The translations under genes and the position numbers were made by a program. Source: Icerya purchasi (taxonomy: Eukaryota; Arthropoda; Insecta; Hemiptera; Monophlebidae). From it: a DNA stretch of 64,000 nt. The DNA lies in the NCBI GenBank assembly GCA_039619475.1, contig CM077116.1, forward strand, positions 19,651,443 through 19,715,442, read 5' to 3'. The notes under the pieces were generated by a model. That model made no database searches, was not told the DNA's origin, and saw only the letters and a program-made list of their open reading frames with translations. Below, one piece after another: positions 46,580 to 58,900 of this stretch (position 1 is its first letter; each line of letters starts with the position of its first letter).

Positions 46580-48530
46580 TGTTTTGGAGAAGTATATTAA
46601 TGAAAAACAAAATAATAATAATGATTTATCTTGTATTATTTTCAGTTATAGAGGAATGAAATTAGAGGACAATAATGAAATAGCTTCTGCGTGTACGAAA
46701 CACTTCTCATCTGTTTTCACTTCACTCGGGAATTATTCTTCTGAAGAAACCAGTAAGAATTTTAATTTTGTTAGAGTTAGTGCTTTTTCTAAAGATGAAA
46801 TTTATGAATCACTTAAAAGTTTAAAACCAAATTGCAGGAATACCTACGTATATATTTAAAGCATTCCATGAATTCCCCATAGTTCCACTTTTTTACATTT
46901 ACAACCTTATTCTCCAAGCCTGTGTATATCCCGAGGCATGGGGAATTGCTAAGGTGACACCAATTCCAAAAGAGAATAAATTGATTGACACTACCAACTA
47001 GAGGCCTACTAGCATTCTCCCATTAGCAGGTAAAATTTTCGAAAACATTCTTCATAAAAAATGATATGCACAAATCAAGAACAATATTTCCCCGCAGCAG
47101 CATGGATTTATGGAGGGGCGGTCTATAGTTACTAATTTAATGACCTACAGTGGTTAAGGTGCTTGGCTACCAAGTCGGAGGTTATGGATTCGAGACTTGT
47201 CTCGTCCCGGATCCAACTCGCTCCCAAGCTTACCCAGCCTGAAATAATTGGGTACTAGAGAAATCTGGGAAAAGTAAAGGTGGCCGAGAGAAAGGAACTG
47301 GCCCCCCTACTCTCATTAGTGCCGTTGGGCTTAGTACATTGTGAACCTTAACTTCACAATCCCGACGCCCTGTCAAGGGTATGGAACTCACTTTACTTTT
47401 ACACTGAGTATATTTTTTCAAAGATGGACTTGTCTTCTCAAGTAGATGTAATTTATATAGATTTTGATAAAGTCGACCACAATATTCTAATAAACAAACT
47501 TAACGAATTCGGATTTTCCAGAGAAGTATTACAATTATTTGAAAGTTACTTTTCAGACAGGAATCAATATGTTCAATTCAATAATGCAGAATCTGTGTGC
47601 TTCTACTGTACATCGGGAGTTCCGCAAGTCTCAGTTTTAGAACCTCTTTCGTTTTTATTATACATCAATGATTTACCCCGAGCAATATATACTGTTGTAT
47701 GCGGATGATACGAAAATATTTAAAGAAATAAAAAACAGCAATGATGTATCACTACTACAAATAGATATCGAAAATTTTGAAAATTGGAGTATAAAAAATA
47801 GACTCCCAGTAAACATATCAAAGTGTTATTATACTACTTTTACGCGGAAATTTAAGACAATTACATCAACTTGTAAAATGAACGTTTACCTGGAAACTAA
47901 AAAATGAAATTCGGGATTTAGGGGTAATTTTTGATTCCAAACTTACTTTTAATGTTTATTTATTACATACGGTTAGTAAGGCAAGAAGGATGTTGGGTTT
48001 TTTATTCAGAAATTTTTAAAAACTATGTTGTTGAAGACACATTAGTCACGTTATATACCAGTTTAGTCCGCTCAATATTAGAGTTTGCAGCTATTATTTG
48101 GAATTCCTCCTCTGAAATAATGATAAAAAAAAAATAGAAGCAGTCCAGATGCAGTTTTTAAAGTATTTATTTTTTAAACGCGTCAGGTATTTTTCAACTA
48201 CTGCAGTTTACACAGATTTATTAGCTACATTTCATTTTAAGACTTTTGCGAGTTGCAGACATGTTGCTGGGGTCTGTTTCTTGTATAAAATATTTCATGG
48301 AGGGATAATTCTCCATTTTTATTGGAAAGAATCGGTGTTAAATTTCCATCATTTAACTGCCGGAAAAATGCGTTGTTTCACATACGGAAAGCTAAGACAG
48401 AGCAGTTTTCATGTTCTTCAATGAAAGCATTACTGAGTGATTACAACAATATTTTAGATAAGTGCAGCGTGACATCCTGGCTTGCCATACTTTTAAAGAT
48501 CTTAGTCGACACCTGGCCACTATAAACTGA
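46580..48530 (+). pseudogene. Reverse transcriptase part of the SINE-split LINE
   Basis: SLKSLKPNCR, WGIAKVTPIPKENKLIDTTN, RPTSILPLAGKIFENILH and QQHGFMEGRSIVTNLMTY lead to the SINE at 47150. The frame resumes with EYIFSKMDLSSQVDVIYIDF (47404 on), in which motif A is shortened (DFDKVDHNIL, lacking the Phe-Asp pair). SGVPQVSVLEPLSFLLYIND and LLYADDTKIFKE (motif C intact) follow, and the thumb region runs to about 48530. Confidence 0.8.
47150..47399 (+). repeat. tRNA-derived SINE, second family, copy 2, inside a LINE RT
   Basis: It starts GTGGTTAAGGTGCTTGGCTA and aligns with 5891-6145 to the end. Compared with copy 1 it lacks about 8 bp of the tRNA head, including half of the A box. TACA flanks both sides (47146-47149 and 47400-47403), and removing the SINE with one TACA restores the RT reading TNLMTYTEYIFSK, so the insertion point is secure. 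Confidence 0.9.
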
Positions 48531-48959
48531 ACTACAACTCTATTTCTCCATTCATATATCCACTGAGTTTATATATTGCTGAGACTATGCTATTCGTTTG
48601 TTTAGAGTACATTTAATACTTTTGTTTTTTCAAATTTTATCACTACTTGCCAGCTGAAGTTTTTGGGGAACTGGAATGCTAGTATGTGTACATGGGTCTG
48701 AATAGGTGTGTACGACTGAGTTTGAATGTAGATGCAATTGTAAGTTGTGAGGGATACATGTCGGCATATTATGATACTTACCACTATAAGTTTGTTCGAT
48801 CATATTGTTTAATCTGCTAGTGTAGGTTTAAGTGAGTTTGTTTCAGCTAGATTAATGATTTATATACCGTTGTTTAGCTCTATAAATGCAAACTGTAATT
48901 GGCCGAAAGGATGCTGTTTGTACATTGTTGCAAATAAATAAATAAATAAATATTTAATA

Positions 48960-51510
48960 TGAGAAAGAAAGCAGGGATTAGAATTTCCAGTGAGGAATGC
49001 AGAGTTAAGATTCAGGAGCATTGCGGAGAGTGAGGAATACTACGTTCGTCAAAGGAAGAAAAACATTCAAATCAGGATCATAAGTAAGATCATTAAGATG
49101 TAATGGTCCGTATAAAAGCAAAATCGAGGAAATGAAAGTAGGACATGGTTAAAACCATAGACGACAAATACTAATAAAGATAAAGCGTTTGAGAGAAGGA
49201 AAACAGTAAAACCATAGACGAAAGGGAGACCTAAGATAAAAGTAAATGTGGGTGTTAGGATTAGAAAAGTGGCGAGATCAAACAGTAGACTAAAGTCTGG
49301 ATGATTTTTCTTTGAAGAGAGGTAGGATACTTTGTTCAAGGATCATTTTAATGAAATGCGAAGGACGCATAGCTAAACGAGTGGAAAAGTCCATTACTTC
49401 GTTGCCATCAATGCTTACATGAATTGGGATTTCGTTAAACAAAATTCGAAAGCGAGTAGTAGTTCAGCTGTAAAGATGATATAAAGGAAACAACTACATC
49501 CATTGAACTTTTAGAACTATAAGTAAATGCAAAGGAGCAAAGTAGAAAATTAATAATATAACCGAGTTTTTGCTTTGCCATATATGGACAGGTAGCGCTG
49601 GATGAAGGAGAAAGAGAAAAATCCAAAGAAGTTAAAAGGAGAATTTATCCTAAAAAAAATCTAAAATGGGAGTTTTATTAAAAGAGAAGCGCCAATTTTG
49701 AAAGATAGAATGAGAAAAGAGGAAGAGTTTGAAAGAGAAACTAAAAGTCTCTATATAAGAAATCAGTATCTACGTATAAGCGACAAATAAACGGAGGATG
49801 GACATTGGATTGTGCGATAATAGCTAGGGTAGGAAAGAATTTTAGAGCTTTACAAGAAAAAGGAAAACACAAGTTTTTGACGTTAAATCCAATTTATAGA
49901 AGAGGAAAGATTTGGGCGCGCTGCCCTATATGAAAGCAATCTAGTTCGAAGAGTATAATCCATTTATACTGCACGATAAGGGTAATGAGGGAATATCCGC
50001 ATTAATTTGAACGCGAAAGAGCTTATTAGTATACTAACGTCTGGAATTTCATTTTATTGCGTAATTGTGGAGAGATTTCTTAGAAAAGACCATCATGTTT
50101 GCAGCTTCCGCAATTGATTTAGATAAAGAAAAATTGGATCCAGCAAAAAAACTGTTTGAAATTCGAAGCTTTTACACTTAGGATTAGTTTTATTGGAAAG
50201 AGTTAGAAGGGGTAAAAGGAAGAAAAAAGAAAAGTCTATTAGGATAATTGCGATTATTGGTGAAAGAAGAGAAGAAAAATAAAATGACATTGAAGGACTA
50301 AAGTTGACGACGTTTTGAGATGTAGAATGAGGAAGATAATCTGTTTCTTTTATTTCGTTTTTTGAATTACATCGCAAAAGAAAATCTTGAGATGGTGCAA
50401 TTTTTCTTTTTTAATGAGCAAGCTCCATTAAAAGATATATCTTCAAATTCCACTTTTTTTTTTTTAAATTTAAGCTTGTTTTGGTAAATCGGGCATCCAT
50501 TTGGCATTTATTAATTTAACGGAACCATGACCATTGCTTGGGAGGCCTACGCGAACTAAACAAAAATCATTTAAAATAAAAAAAAAAACTATCGCTTTAT
50601 AAATTATTAAAAAAAGAAAGGAACTAAATTCTAACATGAGGAGGTAATGAACAAATAAATAAAGTCTTAAAGTGAATGAGAAGGAAATGCTGGTGCAGAG
50701 GAAGCACAATAAAAAGAATTAAAAAATTAACAAAATTCGATTAAAGTATATTAATAGTTGGCATATGCAATGTAATAATAAGGCCGGTGGGACGCAAAAG
50801 TTATCGATTGGCCTAATACGAAATATCGACTATCAAATAAAAATTTAACAGCGGATTTTACGCGATTGGTAACAATAATAGTATATAAAAAAAAGGACAA
50901 TTAAAAAAAATTCGGCCATTTTGACCTTACAAGGGGCTGTGCCCCTTGACCCTTCTTGCTTACATTTCTGTCTCCTTCTCTTCTATACTTTGTATAAAAT
51001 TATCAAAATTCACAACGTAATTCTAAATCGGTCCGTATGAATATAATAACATAATCACAAAAATCCTATAAAATATAACAAACGTTACATACAATTAGGA
51101 CATTTTTTCTAACGGGCGGTAGCTTAAGAATTACGTTTAATTAATATATAATATATATCTAAATATGTACGCTGATTCACTATAAACTTGTTTGTCCTAC
51201 TACAGTGGTATTCTTATTATAAGCGCGCTACGTTCGTCTCTATTCCTGCGTAACGTTTTCGGACAGTTAAGTCATAGCTAAAGCATGTTCCTGCTAAAAA
51301 AAAATTTAAACGAAACCATAGTCACACTGACAGGATTATTGATTTCTCTCGGATTATTTATCTTGGCAGACGAACGATCGTTCAGTAAGGTCAGAAACGT
51401 TAAGTAATTCTAATATTAGGCTGCAGCATTCTTGCACTCTTGCTGTCGTTGCAGAAATATAATCCCAAAAACACTTTTAAATTATCCGCAGAAAATTACT
51501 GGAAAAGTTT
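48960..51510. other. Purine-rich decayed sequence, no gene assigned
   Basis: The plus strand from 48960 to 50400 is strongly purine-rich. Near 49395-49450 RCHQCL...LGFR faintly recalls a LINE zinc knuckle, so this may be a very old retrotransposon relic. At 50930-50948 CAAGGGGC and GCCCCTTG form a perfect hairpin with a 3-nt loop. No firm call. Confidence 0.35.
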
Positions 51511-51539
51511 CTAAACTATCTATCATCATCATCAAGTCC

Positions 51540-51956
51540 ATTGTCCTACGTTAGGACGCGGTGGCATCATATTCCTTTTACTGTTTCCTTTCGTTTATTT
51601 CGATCCATTGCTACGTGGAATGCTTCTGACAACTTGTACCCAGTTAGTGTATTTACTTGATCAACCCATCGTAGTGGGCATCTTCCTCTGGGACCTTTTT
51701 CCTTGCACCTTGCCCTGTATAATGTTCCTTTCCATGGAATTTATGTTCCTGGCTATGAGACCGAAGTATCTGATCATATTCCGATTTATTTCCTGCAGGA
51801 GCCTGGTTTCTATCTTCAGCTCCTCTAGAATCGATATGTTGGTTTGGTGTGCCGTCCGTGCTATCCGCAGTATTTTCCTGTACACTCCCATTTCGAAGGC
51901 ATTTATCCAAATTGCATCTACTTTTTTAATAGTCCAAGATTCTGATGCATATTTCG
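51540..51956 (-). pseudogene. RTE ORF C-terminus, beyond the inserted LINE
   Basis: KYASESWTIKKVDA, FEMGVYRKILRIARTAHQTN, ISILEELKIETRLLQEINRN, RYFGLIARNINSMERNIIQG and KVQGKRSQRKMPTTMGW are the end of the same protein. The pieces at 54692 (VNTLIFP) and 51956 (KYASESW) join in frame when the inserted LINE and one TCG are removed. Confidence 0.88.
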
Positions 51957-51975
51957 CAATCTTATTTGTGGTGAT

Positions 51976-53649
51976 ATGAACATTAATCTCCTGGAAAGGA
52001 CAAAGCAGAATAACAAATATAGGGACATGTTAGCAGGAAAAGGTTTCAAAGAAAATGTTAATGTAATCACGAGAGAAGAAATAATTCTTGATAATATAAG
52101 AAGATGTTCGTGCATAGATCATTTCTACACGAGAGTAAAAAAAGATATAATAGAAAATGCTATTGTTACGGATAATAAGATAGCGGATCATTATACAATC
52201 ATTTGTAAGTTAGAAATAAAAGGATTACTCTTAACAGAAGGAATAAAAAAATGCAACCCAAAATATATCGAACAGAAATTGCAAACTATATTAACGAATA
52301 AAAATTGGGATAAAACATTGAAAGCACTTCGTATGAGAAAATTGAAAGTAAATTTAGAACAATCTATGAGAAATGTAAAAACAAAAAATCCACAAAAACC
52401 AAAAACAAGTAGAAAGCACATAGCAATTAAACAATGGGTAACAAGCGATTTAATAAAGATGATGAATAAGCGTGACAAATTATTTAAAAAATGGAAGTCA
52501 AACGTATATAATAATGAATACAGAAAACAATATAAACAGATAAGGAATAAATTAAATGAGCTAATTAAAGAAAGGAAGGACAAGTTTTGTAAAATACAAC
52601 TAGAAAAAACACAGGGAGATATAAAAAAAGTCTGGGAAGTAATAAATGGAATAATAGGAAGAGGGAAAAATAGATCAAGTGATGACATTATATTGACGCA
52701 TTTTAAAAATCAAACATTAACACAGATCATAAATAGTTTTGCTAATTATTTCTCAACAGAAGTGTATAAAAATATTCATAAATGTAGCATAACATTATAT
52801 GAAAATGGAATCAATGCAGAAAATCAAATATTGCAAAACATATATATTCCAAATATAAACAACGAACAAGCGAAACTCATTATAAATAGTTTAAATATAT
52901 ATAAAGGAACAGGATACGATCAAATAAGGGCTAAAGATTTAAAAGCATCAGTTAATAACATTGCTGGTCAAATAACAAAAATAATAAATGATATGCTAAA
53001 AGAAGGAACGATACCTCCAGGATTAAAATTTTCTGAAATTAAACCTATACACAAAAAAGGTAGTCTAAAAGACATATGTAATTACAGACCGATATCAAAA
53101 CCAAACGTAATCACAAAAATTATGGAAAGGCATATTACAAATCACTTAACCAAATACTTAACAGATAATAATTTAATCGGAGCTTTTCAATATGGATTTG
53201 AAAAAAATAAATCAACGTCAAAATTACTGGCAGATTTCGCAGAATATATACACAGTCAAATAACAATACAAAAGCACTGCATAATAATTTTTGTAGATTT
53301 GATAAAAGCCTTTGACACAATTAGACATGATATACTATTAAAAGAATTAGAAGAAATAGGAATCTCTGGAAGACATTTAAAATGGTTCAAAAATTACTTA
53401 ACAGATAGAAACAGTATTGTACAAATAAATGGAACGGTTAGTGAAAAAATTAAAATAATAAATAGAGTATTGCAAGGCTCTATATTAGCTCCAATACTAT
53501 TTATAACCTATATTAGAAATATCAGTAAAACTTTAAAATTTGCAAAAATATATGCATATGCTGACGATATAGCAATAATAATGTCCCACAAAAATCATAA
53601 AGTAGGAGAAAACTTAATACAAAAAGGTTTAGATGAGCTAACAAAATGA
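51976..53649 (+). pseudogene. Endonuclease C-terminus and reverse transcriptase of the inserted LINE
   Basis: Of the endonuclease only the end is left (NIRRCSCIDHFYTRVKKDII, KIADHYTIICKLEI, where the SDH motif reads ADH). A 557-residue frame continues into the RT: YKGTGYDQIRAKDLKASVNN, KFSEIKPIHKKGSLKDICNY, RPISKPNVITKIMERHITNH, GAFQYGFEKNKSTSKLLADF, IIFVDLIKAFDTIRHDILLK (motif A), RVLQGSILAPILFITYIRNI and YAYADDIAIIMSHK (motif C intact). It ends at TGA 53647-53649. Motifs point to the CR1/L2/Jockey superfamily; clade not resolved. Confidence 0.88.
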
Positions 53650-54359
53650 CACATGACAGAGGATTATATATTAACTCAGACAAATCAAAAGTAATGTGGA
53701 TAAAACCAAGCATTAAATATAATATAGATGAAATCAAAATAAAACATCACAGTTTAGAATGTCAGCATTCACACACACAGAACACATGTAGCTGTAACAA
53801 TTTAGAGGAAGTGTATAAATATAAAAAATTGAGGAAAACGCTGCCCAGTCTTTATAAAATGAAGAACTCCGTTATAAACACATCAACAGAAATAATGGTT
53901 TTCAACGCATTATGTCAAACACACTTGTATTACGGTATTATGGCTTGGGGGTACGCGAATAATACAAAACTAAAGCAATTAAATTATTTACAGGATAAAT
54001 GTTTGAAACTCTGTGTAGGAAAAAAATATGAAACTCTTTCAAATATAAGTTCTTCAAATATTAGGAAAAGACATTTAATACTTACCCCAAAACTGATACT
54101 TAAATACAATATACTAATTAAATATATAGAAAAAGAAATCAGTGTAACACCAAGAAATAAATGTAATTACAGATTGCGTAACGTTAGGCAATACGAATAT
54201 CAATATAGAAGACAGGCTAATAAACATGAAGACAAATTACAACAATTGGTTTTAACAAAGTTACTTAAGAATACTCAAATAAATAATATATTACAAGGAA
54301 ACAAAAATAAAATAAGTAAAACTAAATTAAAGGAAATGCTGCTAGGAAATAGTGAATAA
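53646..54359 (+). pseudogene. RT thumb and C-terminus of the inserted LINE
   Basis: The frame changes at about 53648 and continues THDRGLYINSDKSKVMWIKP, EVYKYKKLRKTLPSLYKMKN, TEIMVFNALCQTHLYYGIMA, WGYANNTKLKQLNYLQDKCL and KLCVGKKYE, ending at TAA 54357-54359. Loss of the conserved LG of YLG.. (YKKLRKT) suggests a small internal deletion. Confidence 0.85.
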
Positions 54360-54710
54360 TGACAAACACAAACATAATACCAAGCTATATAAAACATTTA
54401 GGTGTGTGGATGCACGTGTGTGTGCGTATATGGGTGTGCATATTTGTAGATGTAGGTGTACATATGCGTGTATGTTATATATACATTGTTAATTTGTGAG
54501 AAATAGATATTTAAATGATTTATAAAGTAGTTATAAATGAATAAGGATGTTATAGAAACTAAGCATGTAATCTAAACTTATTAAATAAATTTACTCGTGC
54601 GTATTTATTTTGGGAACCCGCCGACTAGTCAACTGACTTGGTGGGGACTAAGGTATCGCACATGAATTAATAAAAAAAAAAAAAAAAAATCGGGAAGATC
54701 AATGTGTTCA

Positions 54711-56179
54711 CTACTTTAAACTCTTGGCGTTCTTCGTTATATTTGTATCCTTCCATATATTTTTTAGTTTCGTTATTGCAGCTCTCGCCATTGCAATTTG
54801 TCTGCGGATTTCTTTTTCACATCCTTCTGTGTTTGTAATCAAAGATCCAAGATAAATAAATTCGTCCACTACTTCGTATCGTGCAATTTCTTTCATTTGC
54901 GGTTGATTCCTCGAGGCTCTGTCTACTATCATTATCTTTGTTTTTGCCTGATCCACTTCCAAGTCAAACTTTCCATTTAAGATTTTCAATTTATTTATGA
55001 ACTTCGCTAACTCTTCTTTGGATGATGCTATCAGTACCATATCGTCTGCGTATCGGAGGTTATTAATCTTTTATGTCCTCCTATTGTTATTCCTCCTTCC
55101 CAGTCCTCGAGTATTTCCTGCATTACGTATTCGCTATATATAATAAATAATATCGGGAATAGAATACACCCCTGTCTAACTCCTGATCCGATTTTAAAAA
55201 TTTGCGACTTAATGTTATTAACCTTGACAGTACTTATGCTATTCTTATATAAGTTGTTAATGATCTCTATCAGATGCTCTGGTATTCCTGTTCTTTTCAA
55301 TATTTGCCATAATTTGTTCGATATTATAGAATCGAACGCCTTAGAGAAGTCTATGAAACATAAATATGTTTCAGGTTGAAATTCTCGCGCTTATTCTATA
55401 ATTTGTCGAATGTTCAGAATTTGCTCTCTTGTCCTCCGACTTGGCATCAATCCAGCTTGCTCTTTTGATATATGCGGTATTATGTATCCCTCAAGTCTTT
55501 CATTGATTATGTTTAACAGAATTTTACTGGCATACGTTATAAGCGCTATAGTTCTATAGTTTTCGCATTGTAGTGGCGATCTTTTTTTAAATATGGAGAT
55601 AAACGTCGATCTGCACCAGTCTTCAGGCCATTTCCTTGTGTTCCATATTTCGTTACATATGCTGTGTATCAGATTGATTCCGTTATCGTCTATTTCTTTC
55701 AGAGCTTCTGCTAATATTCCATCTTCTCCGACACTTTTTAGCCTCTTCAGCTTCTTCATTGCCGCCGTCACTTCTGATTTTAGGACTCCAGGTTCACTTC
55801 TGGTTCTATTTATTATTTCCTGCCCTATGTTTATTGTTTCTTCGTTCCTGTATAATTTTTTACAGTACTTTCTCCATGTTTCAGCTATGCGAATCGGGTT
55901 TCTTTCCGTTTTCCCTTCTTCATTTACTATCGCTTCTGTTTTCAGATTGAATTCCCTCTTCAAGTACTTCACGATATTAAAAAGTTTTTTAGTTTCATTA
56001 TGTTCAGCATGTTTTTGTAGATCAGTACATACCATACTAATATAGTTGTTTTTATCCTTATTGCACATCCTTTTTATTTCCCTGTTTATATCTTTTATTT
56101 TTTCACTGTTTCCTGTCGAGTCCATTTTTGTTTTTAAGATTCTTCTTTCTTCTATCAATTGTACCGTTTGAAAACTCAT
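54711..56179 (-). pseudogene. RTE reverse transcriptase, main part
   Basis: From 56179: KSEVTAAMKKLKRLKSVGED, WPEDWCRSTFISIFKKRS, CENYRTIALITYASKILLNI and EQAGLMPSRRTREQILNIRQ, then a stop at 55391. LCFIDFSKAFDSIISNKLWQ (motif A) runs about 55365-55305, GSGVRQGCILFPILFIIYSE follows, and after a frame change NLRYADDMVLIASSKEELAK (motif C intact) and DEFIYLGSLITNTEGCEKEI. It is cut at 54690 by the inserted LINE. Confidence 0.88.
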
Positions 56180-56404
56180 CCAGTGTTTTTTCTTCTCTGT
56201 TATTACATTCCCGTTTGTTCTATCTATTGCATCACCAATCCACTCCTTTATTTTATTCCAAGTTTGTTTTGGACTTCCTGTGGGTTATGGTATTTTATCT
56301 TTAGTTAGCTGAATACGAAAGTTTTCGACACTCTTTGATATCGTTTTAACTGTTTTTGTTATTATTCGATATAAACATAGTATTAACTATGCCGAGATCG
56401 TTCT

Positions 56405-57103
56405 CTATGGAAAATTGGACCAATCGTTCTCCTCTATCGTTACATTTTCCTTTCCTTCTAACTGATCTTCCCTTCTCCTTTTCCCTACTTTCGCGTTCAT
56501 ATCTCCCATTACGATCACCGGCTCCTTCTGTGGTAAATTTGACATAGTTGTTTCTATTTCCTTGCACATTTTTTCCACCTCTTCGTCGGGTGCATCTATT
56601 GTTGGCATGTATAGTTGCAGTAAATGTACTTTCATTAGACTAGCGTTAATCGTAACCCTCATCAAGTGAGCACTAATTGGAACGTATTCGTATATGTATT
56701 TGGCTATTTTCTTCTGTATTAGTATAGCTACTCCATTGTGTCTTCGCTCTGCATCTCCTGACAGGTACGCAATATATTCAGAAGCCTCGAAATGTCCGCT
56801 GCCCAGCCAATGCGTCTCAGAGACTCCACAGATGTCGACATTCTGTTTTAACAGTTCTTGTTCAAGTATATACAGTTTCCCAGTTTGTGATAGGCCTCTT
56901 ACGTTCCATGTCGCTGTGTTATATTTGTTTTCTCGCAGTTTTAATCTTAGTTGTCTTCCAGATATCCATTTCGCAGATGTGTCCTGGTCGCCCATCATCA
57001 TCTGCTCGATCACATACTTCACACCATCTGACCCGGACTCAGGATGGCGCCGATTACCAGTCGGATAGCATAGTTCCACTTTTTCTCGAATTCTTTTTGT
57101 CAT
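56405..57103 (-). pseudogene. RTE endonuclease domain
   Basis: NTATWNVRGLSQTGKLYILE, VDICGVSETHWLGSGHFE, RRHNGVAILIQKKIAKYI and EPVIVMGDMNAKVGKRR carry the expected Asn, Glu and Asp-Asn residues. The frame is lost near 56410, and the C-terminal third with the SDH motif is not readable in one piece (56567-56180). The start ATG at 57103 gives MTKRIREKVELCYP. Confidence 0.85.
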
Positions 57104-57434
57104 GATGCTCTCTGGAATAGTAATCAGGTAGTTTTCCGTTTGCCTGCCTGATTGCAGTACCGTAGCCGTACTTTAAGTATTCTTATAGCGCCTACGGGTA
57201 TCTGAAATACAGCCGTATTTGCGTTGTATCCAACTTATACGACTGTATCCAGTACTGGTGGACCTGTTTCCGCCCAGCATTAGGAGTGGGACACACTTCG
57301 TCTGACTTCTCTTCCAAGACCTGTTTGGCTTGGGAAGCCCTTCTGGTAGCTAAGCTACCGCCAACATAGCTCTTGGCGTCTTCGAAGTACACAAGCCCCT
57401 CCACCACGTCAATGTGGTGTCCCAAACTATCTAT

Positions 57435-58400
57435 AACGTTTAAAATTTAAGTAAAGTTGAAAATTTACTCTGCTGGGAGTAATAGGAAATGAAATTAAAC
57501 TTGCATGCAAATTACCATTTAAGAACGTCAGATTGGTCTGTATACAATTAAGTCTTAAGCAGGTTGTAGCCAACATAGTCCCACTTCTTCATATTCACCC
57601 TTTCGATGATAGGCATAATTAGAACTCTTGAAGAAGAAAAAAAAACATGTTTATAAAACTGCAACATCGAAATGAAGTAATGATAAAGAACCTCTAAATC
57701 ACGTTTATTGGTAAGAATACACTCACTGCGATACGCCGGTAACTTGGAATAACTGAAAGGTATTTTATTTTTTATTACCTTAACTTATCTTATTTTTCCT
57801 ATTTTTGAGGTTGCTTTTCTTTAGATTGACAGTTTTTCTACTTACCGTATTCCATGAATATGTCTAAGTAATTGAGACGAAACTGGTCGGAAATATTTCA
57901 TTTTTTTTAACATTTTTTAATCATTTTTCAAAATTTATAATTTTTTTAAAATTTCTATTATTATTATTAATATAAAAGCGGCTTTGACCCAACAACTACA
58001 GGCATTATGGAAAGGGTTAAATAGTTAATAAAAATGTTACATATATATGTGTGTGAATCGTGAATTTCAGTTCGTATAACAAAAAATATAATAACATTAA
58101 GTAACTGTATATTGTTTATTTGGTAGGAATACTTTTGTTTAATTGTTTAGAAACTATTGTGTGCGAGGTGTCAGGTCTCCTATTTGTAATCATTTTATAT
58201 TTTAAAGTAACTTTTTTCATCATCTGGTAATGGAAACAATTTTTTTTTTAAAGTTTTAATTGACTAATATCATAATGACCCAATTTTTTCGGAACATGTT
58301 TGGATTTTGTAGCTGTAAGATGAAAATACGGATATTCACTGTAATTATTTAGCTGAAAAGATGTATTGCACAATGCAATTTTTTTTCTTTTTTTTTTTGA
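57435..58400. other. AT-rich spacer, no gene seen
   Basis: No recognisable coding sequence or element end was found, only T-rich low-complexity sequence. Confidence 0.45.
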
Positions 58401-58900
58401 CTCGACTCCCACCATTGGCCAGTTTTCTCAATCTTTAATCTTCTAAATATTTATCATCGTCGAAATCGTTGATGTTTTCCAATTTTATTTAAGCATAATT
58501 GTATTAAATGATCTCTTCCTCTAGTGCATTTGGTACATTGCCATATGTAATGTTCTAAAACTCTCTCCTCCTCATTACATTTTTCGCACATCGGATCAAT
58601 CTTTATACCCACTCTAAATAAACGGCTGACCTAACTTCAATTGTGGAACCTCTAATGAAACCACTTGAAAGCCAAATTAAAGTATGCCATTTAGCTCGTT
58701 AATAGTTAGTTGCCTTCTCTTTCACTGAACAAGAAGAGTTGATTTATGTGAGTTATTGCAAAAAATGCAGTATTCAATTGGATTCGGACACTGATCTCCT
58801 GTGGGACAATCTCTTCCCCCACACTTAATCGCACACCCTTTTCACACTGATCAGCTATATGTTCATATCTTAGATAGAGATGAAGCTGTCCATAGTTAAA
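58400..58900 (-). pseudogene. Short LINE relic with two cysteine-rich pieces
   Basis: The minus strand near 58860-58740 reads GCAIKCGGRDCPTGDQCPNP then IEYCIFCNNSHKST, similar to gag zinc-knuckle regions. About 58610-58500 reads RVGIKIDPMCEKCNEEERVL then EHYIWQCTKC, like the Cys/His motif at the ORF2 end of LINEs with RNase H. If both belong to one element, most of it was deleted between them. Confidence 0.45.

Larger units (their letters stand above)
45390..48957 (+). mobile_element. CR1/Jockey-group LINE split by a SINE
   Basis: It contains an endonuclease (about 45470-46180), an RT (46800-48140) and an (AAAT)n tail at 48930-48957. The RT is interrupted by a SINE at 47150-47399. Frameshifts and stops occur throughout. 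ORF1 is not recognised. Confidence 0.8.
51957..54689 (+). mobile_element. LINE inserted into the RTE element, 5'-truncated
   Basis: It begins within an endonuclease domain and ends with an A run (54672-54689). TCG occurs on both sides (51954-51956 and 54690-54692) as a short target-site duplication. It lies on the strand opposite its host element. The 3' UTR (54360-54670) contains a TG-rich stretch. It carries the longest continuous reading frame in the window. Confidence 0.9.
51524..57423 (-). mobile_element. RTE-clade LINE, full length, with 11-bp target-site duplication
   Basis: It is flanked by identical AAACTATCTAT at 51513-51523 and 57424-57434. On the minus strand it runs from a leader (57423), through endonuclease and RT, to a (GAT)n tail at 51533-51524, the kind of short tandem tail RTE elements carry. 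Without the plus-strand LINE inserted at 51957-54689 it is about 3.17 kb, the normal RTE length. The coding frame is broken by several frameshifts. Confidence 0.92.

Noticed and set aside
51608..51979. Plus-strand 123-aa frame with membrane-like segments
   Set aside because: It is the antisense of the RTE ORF C-terminus, where hydrophobic codons arise from Lys/Glu-rich coding.
52191..52688. Minus-strand 165-aa hydrophobic frame
   Set aside because: It is the antisense of the inserted LINE's reading frame; the RT motifs are on the plus strand.
55593..56045. Plus-strand 150-aa signal-peptide-like frame
   Set aside because: It is the antisense of the RTE RT, whose motifs are clear on the minus strand.
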